Part shown: in pieces, positions 36,046-47,195 of the stretch
Layout of the letters: each line of letters opens with the position of its first letter
Position numbering within the stretch: the stretch's first letter is position 1
NCBI GenBank assembly: GCA_002110485.1
Contig: MOWL01000090.1
Location: 124,001 to 188,000 of the forward strand
Reading direction: 5' to 3'
From: Emergomyces orientalis
Taxonomy: Eukaryota; Ascomycota; Eurotiomycetes; Onygenales; Ajellomycetaceae
DNA: 64,000 nucleotides
Made by a program: the position numbers and the translations under genes
The notes under the pieces: generated by a model
Database searches by the model: none
What the model saw: the letters and a program-made list of their open reading frames with translations, nothing else
Told to the model about the DNA's origin: nothing

Positions 36046-37279
36046 ATCTAGCAATGCGGGGTTAAGGAAAGCAGGATAGGCGGATTGAGTTTTTAATATT
36101 TCAAAATGGCAATAAAAGCTAGTCGAGATATGTATAGAAAGCAGAGAAACGGTGGTATACAACAAGAAAAGAAAAACAGGCAGCAGCAGAAGCAATCGGA
36201 AATGAAGCGAGAATGTGTGAAGAAACGAAAAATTAGAGGGCGGGAAGGAAGCGAGATTCTTATATCTTTTGGCAGATATGAGATGGCGGGGTGGGATGGT
36301 TATGTCATAAACGCCGGATCAGTCCTCTGGGTGTTTGACTCCGCTTGTAATATCATTATTTGCCTTGTTATCGCCCGCTTATCCATGATAATCAGCAGAT
36401 ATCGCCGTTCGCTGATTTCTCGGGCTGGCGGTAGAGCTGCGACGGGTGAAGGGAAATCTGGTTTTAGCGCGGTTTTTGATGGATGACGAAATCGAGAGAT
36501 GTTGGACGTCTGAGTGGTTGTATTGGCAGCTAGCTACCGTACTGCTAATCCTTCTCAAATCAACAATTTCAGCGACGTTTTCGTGATGATCTGCTTTGCG
36601 AGTCGAAGGGTTCCCCGTCGTGCGAAAACGCAGAGACCATAATCAGACATCCAAGGAGGGGTAAATGTTTGTCAAGAGGAGGACGCTTGAAAAGGTGTGA
36701 TCTTATTTCCGTCATTTGGCACCAATGCGTGGATGTGGAGCGAATTATCCCAGTTGCTTGGATTCAACTGGGTGCGTGAGAAAATTTGATTGGGAGGGTG
36801 GAGGGGCAAAAATTGGTTGAACAAATTTATCCTGCCAAACTGAAATCTTTACAATTCCCGCTGTAACTTACGGAGTCAGATGATACTGGAGGGAGATATC
36901 ACGTGACAATGGCTTCAGACTGTCGCGAAGGGATAGGGTTGTATCCTCTTCCACTTTCTCGAGTGTTCAAACAATATAAATGTATCCTTTTTCTCCAGCT
37001 TCTGATATGACTTTTCGTCGCAAATCGCATTTTATAGGCGATCAGGCGCCAAAATCCCTTCTTGGTAGGTAAGTAATATCCTATAATAGCCTTCAACTAC
37101 TGATGCAAAACTGGTAGTAGAACAACCTGAGCGGGTTGAAAACCAGGAACCAAGTTCCCTTCGAAGGAGTTTACGCGTTTTCAAGAAACGCCAAATTGCG
37201 GGAGAAATTCCATCAGCTACTAACCAGGTTGGCAAAAGACAATAGTAATGATCACCTTGCTGCAAGACAAAACTAACAC
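36046..37279. other. Intergenic; change from conserved to accessory DNA
   Basis: No gene supported. To the left every gene is a recognised conserved family or has a clean frame. To the right the genes are lineage-specific families with several broken frames. No clear direct or inverted repeat marks the junction by eye. Confidence 0.4.
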
Positions 37280-39101
37280 ATGCCTTATCAATACTGGCAG
37301 TCCAACAGCCATCGAATAGAACAGCCATCCCAGTATTCAGTCGATCGTGCTGCTAAAAGACGGCGAACAAGGTCTCTGCAACCGGGTGTATCTCCGATAA
37401 TTGGGGAATGTTACAGCAATCCAGCTCCTTCGGTTTGTTTACCTATCATCATTGTCCAACGGCCAGAGGTTCTCACACTATTATTCCTCAAGACTCCCCG
37501 CGCTCCACGAAGCGACAGCGACACATTGAAGATACATACGTTGAGTACTGGCTCAGCCACAGATATCAAGTATCAACAGCACCTTTAATACAGGACCCGA
37601 TGGAGTATTGGCATGCGCGGCCGCAAACTTCTTCCCTTCGCCGGACAAATCAAACACCAGCTTGAATGAACCAAGTGAAACTAGTTCAAGTACCAGGAAC
37701 AAATACAGCGATAAGAACTTTGAGATTTTTCTTCAAACGAAGGGTAGCTTCATGGATGATTATTCTGAAGGTCTCAAAAACGAAAGCCGACTTTTATGTC
37801 AAGAATTGCTACAAAACGACCTTATAACCCCTCGAGATACAGTGTTTGATGACAGCATATTTTCATCAGTATGCTCAAAATTAAGAAGCAAAAGTGAGAC
37901 TGGGGTTGTACGAACCATAAGTGAACTTATTGTTCCTTCAGCTGATATCGCAATTTGTCGTGGCCATATCAAATTTAAACACCTAGTTGTTAGCATAGAT
38001 GAGGCCTGGGATAACTCAGTCTCCCTTGCTGCAGCCTCCATTGCCACTGAGCCGCCTTTGCAGTCTCAGCAACCTTTAAAACCTCACCCTATGCGAACCC
38101 CAAAGACATCACAATTCCAGCTACCTCGGCCACGGCCTGACTACGCTGTGGGATTCTCTCGCCAGGCCTTTACTCAAGAGCAGCTGTCTAACCTAACACC
38201 CTTTGTCGGCGATGTCGGTCAAACCTCTTTCTTTCTTGGTACAGCTAATATGTTCTTCCCGTTTTTGACATCTGAAGTAAATGGAAGGGCAGCACTTGAT
38301 ATTGCAGATCGCCAAAACGCACACAGCATGACTCTTGCGGTAAGAGGCGTCGTTGAGCTCTTTAGAATTGTCAAGCGTGAAAAGGAGCTGAACGGCAGTG
38401 TCAGCAAAGCCCGCCCGAATTCAGAACGCTCCAAAAGCTCTTATACATATCATCCTGTTACATCATATCTGCTGAAATTGACAACCTTTCTAAAGACATT
38501 TCTGTGGAAATGTACGCATGCGATCACGCGACTGACAAAATTGTTTGTTTCATGGAAACGTTCGAGTGAAGAACGCCTTTTCCTAGAAACTGCATATGGA
38601 CTGCAACTGACAGTCATTAACTGCGGTGACATCAATAGCACTGTTGATATTTCCACAGAGGTTGATCAGAGACACGGAGTGGAGCCACAAAGAAGAGAGT
38701 GTCAATATCATTATCGATTGTTTCCAGACTCGCAAACATCATATCTCTGGTATGACACAAGGTCACCTCACAACCCACCTGACGAGATCCACGTCGATGA
38801 GGACATAATCGAGGCTCGATATCCCACACTAGCGCCGTTCTATTTTGCGTGGCAGGACATATATGAGGGGTCGTTTACCGCGCAGGGGTGTGACAGAGGA
38901 AGTGGTTTGGATGTTTTCCCGGACATTGCCGTTCGCATTGGTTGGGAGGTTGAAGGCTTACTCATTGCATGCTGGCTGGTGCTGCAGGATGATGTGGAAC
39001 AGGTGAAATATGAGCTTGCGACAGGGACGTATTGGATCAAGAAGGACAATTTGGGCGACATTCTGAGGCAATTTCTCACAGATATGGATGCTCTACTATA
39101 A
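37280..39101 (+). CDS. DUF7924-like protein (possible PD-(D/E)XK-type fold)
   Basis: The main frame (about 37592-39101, near 500 residues) matches a fungal multi-copy family I know as DUF7924: RPRPDYAVGFSRQAFTQEQL, TPFVGD, MFFPFLTSEV, and the family hallmark ALDIADRQNAHSMTLAVRG followed by VVELFRIVKREKELN. The FLTxE(V/A)K...Q pattern of such families resembles a restriction-endonuclease-like core; here the expected Lys is Asn (EVN), so an active site would be incomplete. The last ~170 residues are a separate unrecognised region. The 5' part is uncertain: ATG 37280 begins a Lys/Arg-rich frame, and the junctions near 37433-37590 cannot all be phased. A frameshift or decay near 37640 is possible. 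It is convergent with the broken gene at 39230. Confidence 0.6.
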
Positions 39102-39229
39102 TCGAAGCAGCCAGAGACGACATTAATAGTCGGATTGAGTAACTTGGTTCTATGATTCCGGGTGTCTATGTCTATAGTTAGCATACCTACAACACCGTGG
39201 GGCTACAATCTAAAAATAGCTTGCAAAGA

Positions 39230-40406
39230 TTATTGTGAAGCTCGTATGCTCAAGCTGCATTCCTGTATCTGCTTGTCGTAGGCTGATTCGTCTTGTTGGT
39301 ATGACTGGAGAGAGTGTATGCCTCGAGCTCCTAGTGCGCCATCATAATAAGCCTGCCGTGTAGCCACAGCCAAGGATCCATCGGGACCTTTTGCTTCCAA
39401 AAAGAAGTTTGCTAGCATCGGAAGATCACACTGTGTTGATGGTATGATATGGTCGCTAAGCTCTTTGCGGATTTGACAATCGAGCTGCTCAGGACGCGCA
39501 CCATAGAAGTGATATGGTTTGGCCTGAGCCAGTGTGCCGTCAGTTAAGGGAGCAAGATTTCCAAACGGGTATCCTCCTCCAGCGCATTTAAGATCACCGA
39601 CATCGCCTTCAATGATAGAAATCACTGACGTTGTGACCGGTTGTTCTTTAGACGCGTGTGTATCCGCTCTTTTGAATTTCCGGAAATGCCCATCAGAGAA
39701 CTTTGATGGTGAGAGGGAGGGTCAGGGTCGAGATAATCTTTCTTTGATCTCCTCCCAGTTATTTGGCATTGCTGGTATTCGACCATCAGGATATTCATAC
39801 CCATCAGGGTAAACACCATGATCGATTAGATTCTGCTGGAAGTTACGATTATAGGCCGTGGTGCTCGTGGTCTTTGTAGTGTCCTTGGTATCTGCAGTTG
39901 ATGATGGAGGAGATCTCGCACGCCGCTTTCTATTATGGGAATTGGATTTGCTCATTAGTTGATTGAGGAGGCTTCCAGGTTCAGAATACTAGGGTTTGAA
40001 TTATTAGCGCTATGTCAGTCTAGGATTTGTCGTCACATACATTTCTAAGGTCAGACAAGTCGGGACCTCCCAGTCTCGAAAGGCTCCCTATCTGTTTCAG
40101 AGAAGCGGGCGCACAATCGCGGAGAAAGTCAGGAGCAAATTGAAAAGGTTCGCAACGCTTCTTCTCTGCATAAAATCGTCGAGTGACAGGCCTATGACAT
40201 ATCTGGGGCGGTCTCAGGCAACTGTTTCTTCGGTCCAACTCTTTTAATGCGTCTTTAGTTAACCAAATCTTTGACAGGTTATCCCAATACGCTGATGCTG
40301 GCCCGCTGAGCTTCTGTCTTTTTAACTGATATCGCAACGTGTTGTATGGACGTGACTCAGGATGCTGACGCTTGCGAGATGGGTTGGAGGTCACTGAACA
40401 AGGCAT
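39230..40406 (-). pseudogene. Broken nuclease-like gene (in-frame TGA, altered C-terminus)
   Basis: Exons 40041-40406 and 39230-39988 join across a 52-nt intron, giving LRNYSEPGSLLNQL. The frame runs on until TGA at 39722-39724 between ERLSRP and PSLSPSKFSDGHFRKF. The same frame then stays open for 164 codons, with GARPEQLDCQIRKEL, DHIIPSTQ, LPMLANFFLEAKGPDGSLAV and RQAYYDGALGARGIHSLQSY. This block is a fungal multi-copy family; FFLEAKG...Q looks like the E-x-K of a restriction-like nuclease fold (inference). After DESAYDKQ the family sequence is lost and the frame soon stops, so the 3' end is also damaged. It lies tail-to-tail with the DUF7924-like gene, 128 bases apart. Confidence 0.68.
39722..39724 (-). 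other. In-frame TGA nonsense codon
   Basis: The open frame continues unchanged on both sides in conserved family sequence. An Arg (CGA) or Gln-like codon mutated by C-to-T is the simplest cause. Confidence 0.65.
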
Positions 40407-41288
40407 ATGATGGTCATCATAAACTTTTTGGTTTCTTTATAGTGCCAGTATGCATCGAGGGCCGTAGGAGCAGAGTTATAATTAACTCCTTCCCAGGATA
40501 GAAGAATTACTTCAGTCGCTTATCCGAAAAGATTGTTGCCAAAAGGCCAATCATGTGTGTACGCAGTAATGGCAGAGTGAGCCTGATCATGTGATGCTAA
40601 TCCTTTCAAGATTTGTACGTTCTTTACTCATTGTACACCTTTTTTTTACTTTAGATGTCGAGTTCTTTGTCTTTGCGTCGCTGATGAGCGCTTCCATTAT
40701 GGTTCTCCCTCTCTGCATATTCAGCTGTAGTTCCATGCTAGATGACAGAACGTTTGACAACGCCGAAATCAATCGAAATCAGCCGAAATCAACGATAATC
40801 AGCAGAAATATGCGACACTCCCTGCGGCTGCCCCACTGGACCTCAGTTTGGCTTAGCCTCAAAATTACCCCTCATGATACCACCCACCTTGCGCACATGA
40901 GGGTCCATAGTAAAATCAAACCTCGATCAAACCTCACAAGGTGTTGCTGCCCAACCTGTTCTCTTTTCACTGTCGGTTTTACTAGAAGCTTCCACATCAC
41001 ATGGCCGTCACTAGGGGTTTTATGGCTGTCATACTTTCTTGGCATCTTCGGGAGAAGTCTTTGCCCTTAAATAACTCTCTGTTAGTTCTTATTAGCATCT
41101 CCCTTCAACGATCATTACTGTCTTCAAGGTATTTACATTGAACGTCCCTCCAGAGATTTTAGGCTTACACCCAAAAAGAAAGCTGTTGAACCTACAACAC
41201 CAAGATTCAAACTGAAAAAAAAGGAAAAGAAAGACACATTCAGATTGACTAGACAACAATTTTTGCATCTCAGTGTACCTTGAAAGTG
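40407..41288. other. Intergenic with short GAAATC repeats
   Basis: No gene supported. At about 40768-40808 the motif (C)GAAATCA(A/G)(C/T)C is repeated four times in 40 bases. A related palindromic form (TGATTTCGGTCGAAATCA) occurs at about 42564-42582. Confidence 0.45.
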
Positions 41289-41654
41289 ATGGTTTGCAAA
41301 GTTAAGGATCTGAAAACAAATAAGAAGATAAGATGGTATTCAGCATCCCTCTATACACAAGCTAATCAGACATTGAGTGGTATCCAGACCATCCGTGACG
41401 ATATCAGCGACTCAGATTGGCAGCCTTTGGCAAACAATGTCAGAACAAAACCACCAGAAAATACTGTCTTTGTCATCATTGATGTCAGGGATAAGCAAGA
41501 TGCGATTTTTGTGCACGAATCAGGGACTGATGAGTACGTGGGTGGGGTAGGAATGGATGAGCAAGGGAATGTAGCCATGATTCCTTGGGATCATAATTGG
41601 TATTATTATACCATCGGCGCCCTTCAAATAGGGCAGATCAGGAAGGCGGTTTAG
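41289..41654 (+). CDS. Small orphan protein, 121 residues
   Basis: Not recognised. The intronless frame runs from ATG 41289 to the stop before 41655. Composition is that of a folded soluble protein, with alternating hydrophobic strands (NTVFVIIDVRDKQDAIFVH, then VAMIPWDHNWYYYTI) and no signal peptide or membrane helix. No neighbour helps. It could be a small beta-rich protein, but I cannot assign a family. It might equally be a remnant. Confidence 0.4.
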   Translation: MVCKVKDLKTNKKIRWYSASLYTQANQTLSGIQTIRDDISDSDWQPLANNVRTKPPENTVFVIIDVRDKQDAIFVHESGTDEYVGGVGMDEQGNVAMIPWDHNWYYYTIGALQIGQIRKAV

Positions 41655-41924
41655 AAGTGTCTGAGTCAGAGCTACTGAACATCATCTGTGGGCGTTGTGT
41701 GGCAAAATGATTGCTTAGTTTCCTTGAGATAGGAATCGTTATGAATGACAAAGCATTTGAATTGTATGTTATTGTTAACCATATTCTACCCTGTATCTGG
41801 TCAGACTGGGTCGCTGCTTGGGCATTCTGAGCTGTAAGTTGATACACATCTCCAGTAAGAGATTCTTTGGTCGGGTCAGTAATGTAGGTAAAGAAAAGCC
41901 TTGCAAAATATTATTTACAGATCA

Positions 41925-42164
41925 TTATCTACTTTCTGTCATCACCATATTTGACGCCTTTGTCAAAGAGGCTGACTCTCCGTCAACACTCAGTAAGCCC
42001 TTTGCAGAATATTGCCTGGCAAGCCGCTGTAGAACGGCACTCTCCAATGTGTCCTGTATCCCCTTTATCTTGGAAGGTAACGCAACTCGATCACGGTCCC
42101 TCAAACTGACCACAGCTGAGGGTCCAAGGGAGACAGCGCACAGGACGACCATTGAGAGACCCAT
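41925..42164 (-). CDS. Possible small ORF, 79 residues
   Basis: A frame starting MGLSMVVLCAVSLGPSAVVS, which could be a signal peptide, followed by a charged part. It overlaps an equally long frame on the other strand, so only weak support exists. Confidence 0.2.
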   Translation of the reverse strand: MGLSMVVLCAVSLGPSAVVSLRDRDRVALPSKIKGIQDTLESAVLQRLARQYSAKGLLSVDGESASLTKASNMVMTESR

Positions 42165-42203
42165 TTTATAAACACTTTCAAGAAACTCTAAGTAGATGTT
42201 TTG

Positions 42204-42395
42204 TCATTTAAAGACTTGCAAGTCAGTCAAATCTAGTTTATCAGAAAGTAAGACAACAGCTTCTCTGATATGCTTTGCTTCTGAAGGTTTGACTTTCTCT
42301 CTGAGTTGAACAATCTTAGCACCATCAACTAACTTAGTCAAAGCTTTTTTAACAGCTTCACTGGGTTCGACTTGCTTGCACATTGTTGAAGCCAT
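42204..42395 (-). CDS. Possible small helical protein, 63 residues
   Basis: Frame MASTMCKQVEPSEAVKKALT continuing with alternating Lys, Glu, Leu and Val typical of amphipathic helices (AKHIREAVVLLSDKLDLTDL). No family recognised. It has a clean start and stop, but its length is within chance. Confidence 0.3.
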   Translation of the reverse strand: MASTMCKQVEPSEAVKKALTKLVDGAKIVQLREKVKPSEAKHIREAVVLLSDKLDLTDLQVFK

Positions 42396-43016
42396 CGTTG
42401 ATTTTCAGTGTATTTGGGTGAAGAGAAAAAAGAATACAGTTGAAATCATTTGATTTTGATTGAAGTCAGTTTGCTTTGCTGGTTTTAATAGGAATCTAGC
42501 AAGAATCAATCAAACGCAGCCAAGTCCCGCGCTAGGCTAGTGAATGCGATGGTTGCAATCAATTGATTTCGGTCGAAATCAGAAGTTTTCTCCGGGTATA
42601 TACGAAAATGGGGAGAATCTGATAGAATCCAATAGAATACAGCCAAGCTCTACCATTTGTCTGCCACAAGGAACACTACTTGCATCTTTCCTGAGCTGTC
42701 TACCAATCGAGCATCCAAATGGAACCGATGACCATCCACCTGTCCCTTTACTGATAGAGCATCCCTGGCGTCCAGATCTCGCAAAGATATTTGCGGTGTA
42801 TAGGCAATGCGTCTCGCATACTCTAGCACAATCCCATGCGAGGGAAGAGAAGTTGATAGATAGCAATTGAGAATGGAGTACCTCTCCGTTCAGAGCAATA
42901 TAAAAGGGAGCAAGATGCACCCCGAATCCTGAGGCAGAGACAAACATTCAACAGAATCAATCCCAATCCAAACCCCATCCTAACACGACAATTCTTAACA
43001 TTTTAACCACGCCACG
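42396..43016. promoter_or_regulatory. Upstream region of the AAA+ ATPase gene
   Basis: No gene is supported. The final ~70 bases are CA-rich and precede ATG 43017. Just upstream of that lies the palindrome TGATTTCGGTCGAAATCA at about 42564-42582. Confidence 0.4.
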
Positions 43017-45507
43017 ATGAAACCCAATCCCCAAGTTTTCCCCGCACGCCCCCATTCCTCTCCCTCTTCAACGCCACCCCCCAACTACAGTAATCCTTGC
43101 ATTCCCAGCTTCGTAACCAGGGAAGAGCTCAAGGACATTCTGGTGGAGGTCCTCCGAATGAAAGAATCATCGGGCCCTTCACAATCTACTGCACAATCTA
43201 CTGTTCCTAGCCCAACCGCCGAACCAGACACAAAAGCGAACGAGAAGGAATCGACCAAAGAAGTGACCCGAGCATCAAAGTTGGAGTACACAACCGTGAA
43301 TGAAATGTAAGCTCAGTCCAATCTTAGAGAATACTGAGCTGACTATTCTCCAGCTGGAACAAGAAGCAACATCTTTACGAGATTGTGAAAGACGACGTGG
43401 ATTCGTCGGACACATGCGACAGATACAAAGAATATGTCTTCGTCAATCGACGCCGACATGGTAGATAGTAATCATATGGATCAAAGAACAGGCTCTGACT
43501 TCTTCAAGACCGCAATACAAACGAGATCAAGACCTACCTTGACTATAAATCGCCTGAACTGGTGGATATCCTTCGACATGTGTTGCTAGATGTAAGCGCC
43601 GTCAGTTTGCGGGAAGATAAGCCATCGGTAAGCCATCAACCCATCACTCCCGCAGGTGCATGGGTCTAACATCTACAGGTGCTGGTTGATGTCCTCTTCC
43701 AATTTCTACCGGAGCTCGAGGATTTCTACAAAACCCTTGAAGCCGAATCAACTGCTGGAAAACACCTTTACATACTTATTGAATTCTTGAAAAGACACTT
43801 CTCTCCGTTGAGGGATCGCTTAAACCCCCTGTTGGACCATCAAGAGATTACTTTTGAGCTCCTCTGGGCAATGTTCAAACCAAATGAGCTTATCTTTATG
43901 GTTGACCCATGTTCCGAGCAACCTCGGTGTTTCGTTTATGACTCGGGTGAATTCGTATTGAGCCCCCAAGGGGATCACTTCGAGATTGAATGTCGGTCGC
44001 TCGACTACGACGGAAAGATATTCGGTGAGGTGACAACGGTGCTTCAGATCCCGAAATTTCGATCCGCTAGAAAGATATCCGACCTAGGTGCCTTCCCTCT
44101 GAAATTTCACAATCGCAACGCCAAAATCGAGGCTGAGCTCGCTAAGCGAGGCCGCAATTTCAAGGGCCTTATGGGCGTCGCTTACTGCGAATATGAAGGT
44201 CTTGCCCATCTCAAGACGAATAAAGGCCCATTCAAATTCCACGTGGCTGGCCGGATGATGGTTGATGCCTTAGCTTTTAAGGAAAAGAACCCGAACTACG
44301 GATTCTCACGGGTAAAGGAAGAGAGCACAGGCGGTTTTATTATATTTTCTGACAATGGATATGAAAAAGAGAAGGACCAGAAGACGGTGAAGCCTTGAAA
44401 TCTTCATGCCAAGAACATGACAGACAGGGAGTACATCCTCTGCAGTCCCACGGTCCTGGGCTTCAGTCTCAGCAAAAGGGTGTGGGGTCAGTACCAACAT
44501 TGTCCTAATATTTTACCTGCGCTAATGTGACATGAGAACAGCGGAATTCGCGATTTCAAATATCCGTCCCATCGACTGGAGCCAGCTATCGTCGTTCGAT
44601 CACTTGGAGATCCCTAAAGAAAAGAAAAACATGATCCAGACGATGGTGGAGAGTCACAGGCCTGGCTCGGAGATATCGTCCTTCGATGACATCGTCGTCG
44701 GAAAAGGGAGGGGCCTCATATTCTTGTTGTAGTAAGTTGCCAGAAAGCTGTCTTACTGGATCATCCGGTTAACTCTGGCATTTCACAGTGGACCTCCTGG
44801 AGTTGGGAAAACCCTGACGGCGGAGAGTACTGCGGATCTCCTGAGAAGGCCGCTCTACTCGGTTTGTCCCTTGGCCCCCAATGTGCGATCTCGTTCTAAT
44901 TGTAATAGGCATGCGCCGGTGATTTCGGAATCAAAGCGGATGATCTAGAAGAACATCTATCTCGGGTCCTTGACCTCGTCCGTCGCTGGGATGCGATATT
45001 GCTTCTGGACGAAGCTGATGTCTTTCTGAGCGAACGCAGCGTCAACGGCCTGCATCACAACGCTCTCGTGTCTGTGTTTCTCCGCTCGCTCGAGTATTTT
45101 GAAGGGATCATGTTCCTTACTACCAACCGGCACACCGCGTTGGACCCGGCAATGCAAAGTCGGATACACGTTGGTATAAAATATGAATCCCTGAGTTTGG
45201 AAGCCAAATCCCGAGTGTGGAACAAACAATTGAGCAATGCTGGCGCAAAAATCTCGAAAAAGGAGTTAGAGAAACTGCTGAATAAAAGCTCAAATGGGCG
45301 ACAGGTAAGCAGTCAATATCTATATCATGTGCGGTGGTGGCTGACATGGCAATCCAGATCAAGAACATTGCCCGAGCTGCATTTGCACTGGCCAAGGGAG
45401 GGGTGGTCACCATCACGCATATCGAGATAGCTCTGAACTGCGCCGAAGAATTCGATCAGGACTTCCATGGCGCGGGAGCGCTTGATAATATGAGGGCATA
45501 CACATGA
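43017..45507 (+). pseudogene. DUF7025-type AAA+ ATPase, frame broken by one TGA
   Basis: Eight exons: 43017-43306, 43354-43460, 43509-43627, 43679-44486, 44542-44731, 44789-44861, 44909-45304 and 45358-45507 (711 codons in one frame). N-terminal half: the fungal DUF7025-like region (SLREDKPS, FQFLPELEDFY, LWAMFKPNELIF, LGAFPLKFH). C-terminal AAA+ domain: Walker A GPPGVGKT, Walker B AILLLDEADVFL, sensor TTNR and GRQIKNIARAAFALA. The splice at 44731/44789 builds YGPPG. All junctions keep frame, but TGA at 44396-44398 interrupts exon 4, followed in frame by HAKNMTDREYILCSPTVLGF, which belongs to the family. So the gene is dead, or the codon is removed by a splice I could not place. The substrate of this family is unknown. 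Confidence 0.72.
44396..44398 (+). other. In-frame TGA inside the AAA+ gene
   Basis: Codon after KTVKP. I tested nearby GT/AG pairs; none gives a phase-consistent intron of normal size that removes it. Confidence 0.6.
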
Positions 45508-45741
45508 CGATTGATCGCTATGCTATGATTGATCGCGGCTATTGGTGATGGGTGATGGCTTCCTTTTACTAAACGTATCTCGGGCATGGAAAAAACCTGC
45601 ATCAGTGTAGCGGATGTGTGACCGATCTTCAGATTGGAATTTCATGGAATATTGATCAGTTGCACTCATACCGCTGCAAATTAACCCGGCTGTGATGGCT
45701 TGCTGAAGTTGTTGGTCACGTTAGTTGCCAGTAGCGCTGCA
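45508..45741. other. Short intergenic segment left of the inverted repeat
   Basis: No gene or repeat recognised between the ATPase stop and the left arm of the inverted repeat. Confidence 0.4.
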
Positions 45742-46055
45742 ATCGGTGGGTCCAACAGCGGCTATTTCGGGCACCCTGGTGGTTCATTTTTGGAATTTTG
45801 AACTTTTGTCTTTTGGACTTCTGAATTTTCTTCACTTCTACATTTTTGGTCTTTTACATTCTTACATTCTTTACCAGTTCCCTCTTTTTAGCAGTCGCTC
45901 CTTTTCCTTGTCAGTATGGTCTTCATGATGTATTTCATCTTTCCGTAGAACCTTCCAGATGCTTCCCTGCCAGAGATAGCAAGAATAGAGCAGCATTACA
46001 AATTTTTCTTTTTAGCAGCATAACATGGTAAATAGAGGTTAATGGCACAGGTAAT
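45742..46055 (+). repeat. Left arm of a ~0.3 kb inverted repeat
   Basis: This segment reappears in reverse complement at 51004-51357. Shared blocks include TCGGTGGGTCC, CAGCGGCTATTTCG, TTTTTAGCAGTCGCTCCTTTT, CAGTATGGTCTTCATGATGT and GCATAACATGGTAAATAGAG. Similarity stops sharply at both ends. The arms are inexact: the right arm has an extra ~24 bases and several small indels. Confidence 0.85.
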
Positions 46056-47195
46056 CGACACAAAACCTTTTGAATGACTAGGACGACCGCATTTAAGAGT
46101 AAAATGACCCCCCTGTGCTTTTGGGCTACACTTTCGATCACGGGGCCAAAAAGCAGGCATCTTGCGGTCACTGATGTTGGAAATATCCAAAGGAGGCCCT
46201 GCCTGCGCCAAGAGGACGACTGTCAAAGTTCAGCATTAGTGCTTTCGGGCTGCGGTTTATATATTTTCCTTTGTGTTGGGGACCTACCTTTCAAGCCAAA
46301 AACAGCTTACATCCTTCGCTGGAGTTCCACAAGTTTCTTTGGCTGTGTACTGTAAACGCCCTGCTCTGCGATCTCTTGTAGTCTCCTGGTCTTCACCTCT
46401 GCCCAACTATAGTACCGCATACATACAGATAATTCTAGAAATGGGACATCTTATATTGGAAAAGTCAGCGTCATATGATCTTGCCTGGTGACCACGAATA
46501 GCGTCTTTATGTTTATTGAGCCGAAGTCGCACATGGTGGCTTACTGGCGATATAAATTCCGTATGTGTGTGAGGTAGGGTTGACCGGGAACAACCTTACA
46601 ATCATAACCATTTTCTCAGGCAGTGTACAACATTTGTTAATTAATCAAAAATTTGACCAAATCTCCTTAGACTATAGGATCGTTTTTTATAGGAGAATAG
46701 AAACGAAAGGAGAGGACAGAGAGGAGAGGTAGAAGGGGGTGATGGGGATGTTCCAATCATGATTCGCTTCCTACCCCTCGCCCTCCAACAGCTGGTTGAC
46801 CAACAAGTTGTTCGAAAGGTGATTTGCGGGCTTTATCATTGGCTCATGTGGGGCCGTGACTCTTACCGCATCTGCAACACAACGGGTTGGTTTCCAAGGT
46901 TGGCCTATACCTAAATGGGAATAGCCATTGTTCCTCAAAATACGATTTCAATCCCCTATTTTGTTCGCGCTTATTACCATTCCGTCGCGCTTGCTTAGCG
47001 GCTCTATCCGTTCCCACATTCGCGTTCTGCATCACAACCAAGCCGGGTCAACCCGTTGACCATAATCCTATATATCAGCATCTGTTCCCAGCGAGCTATC
47101 TTCTCACATCATAACTTCCTAAAAATTCTGACATAAATTAGCATACCAATTTAACTCCCTGATTAACCAACCCAGCGGCCTTTTATGCCGTCAAA
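46056..47195. other. Upstream region of the FunK1 gene
   Basis: No gene supported in 1.1 kb. Purine-rich tract near 46695-46740. Confidence 0.4.

Noticed and set aside
36899..37328. Two minus-strand frames (65 and 98 codons)
   Set aside because: They overlap the start of the DUF7924-like gene on the other strand and show no family features.
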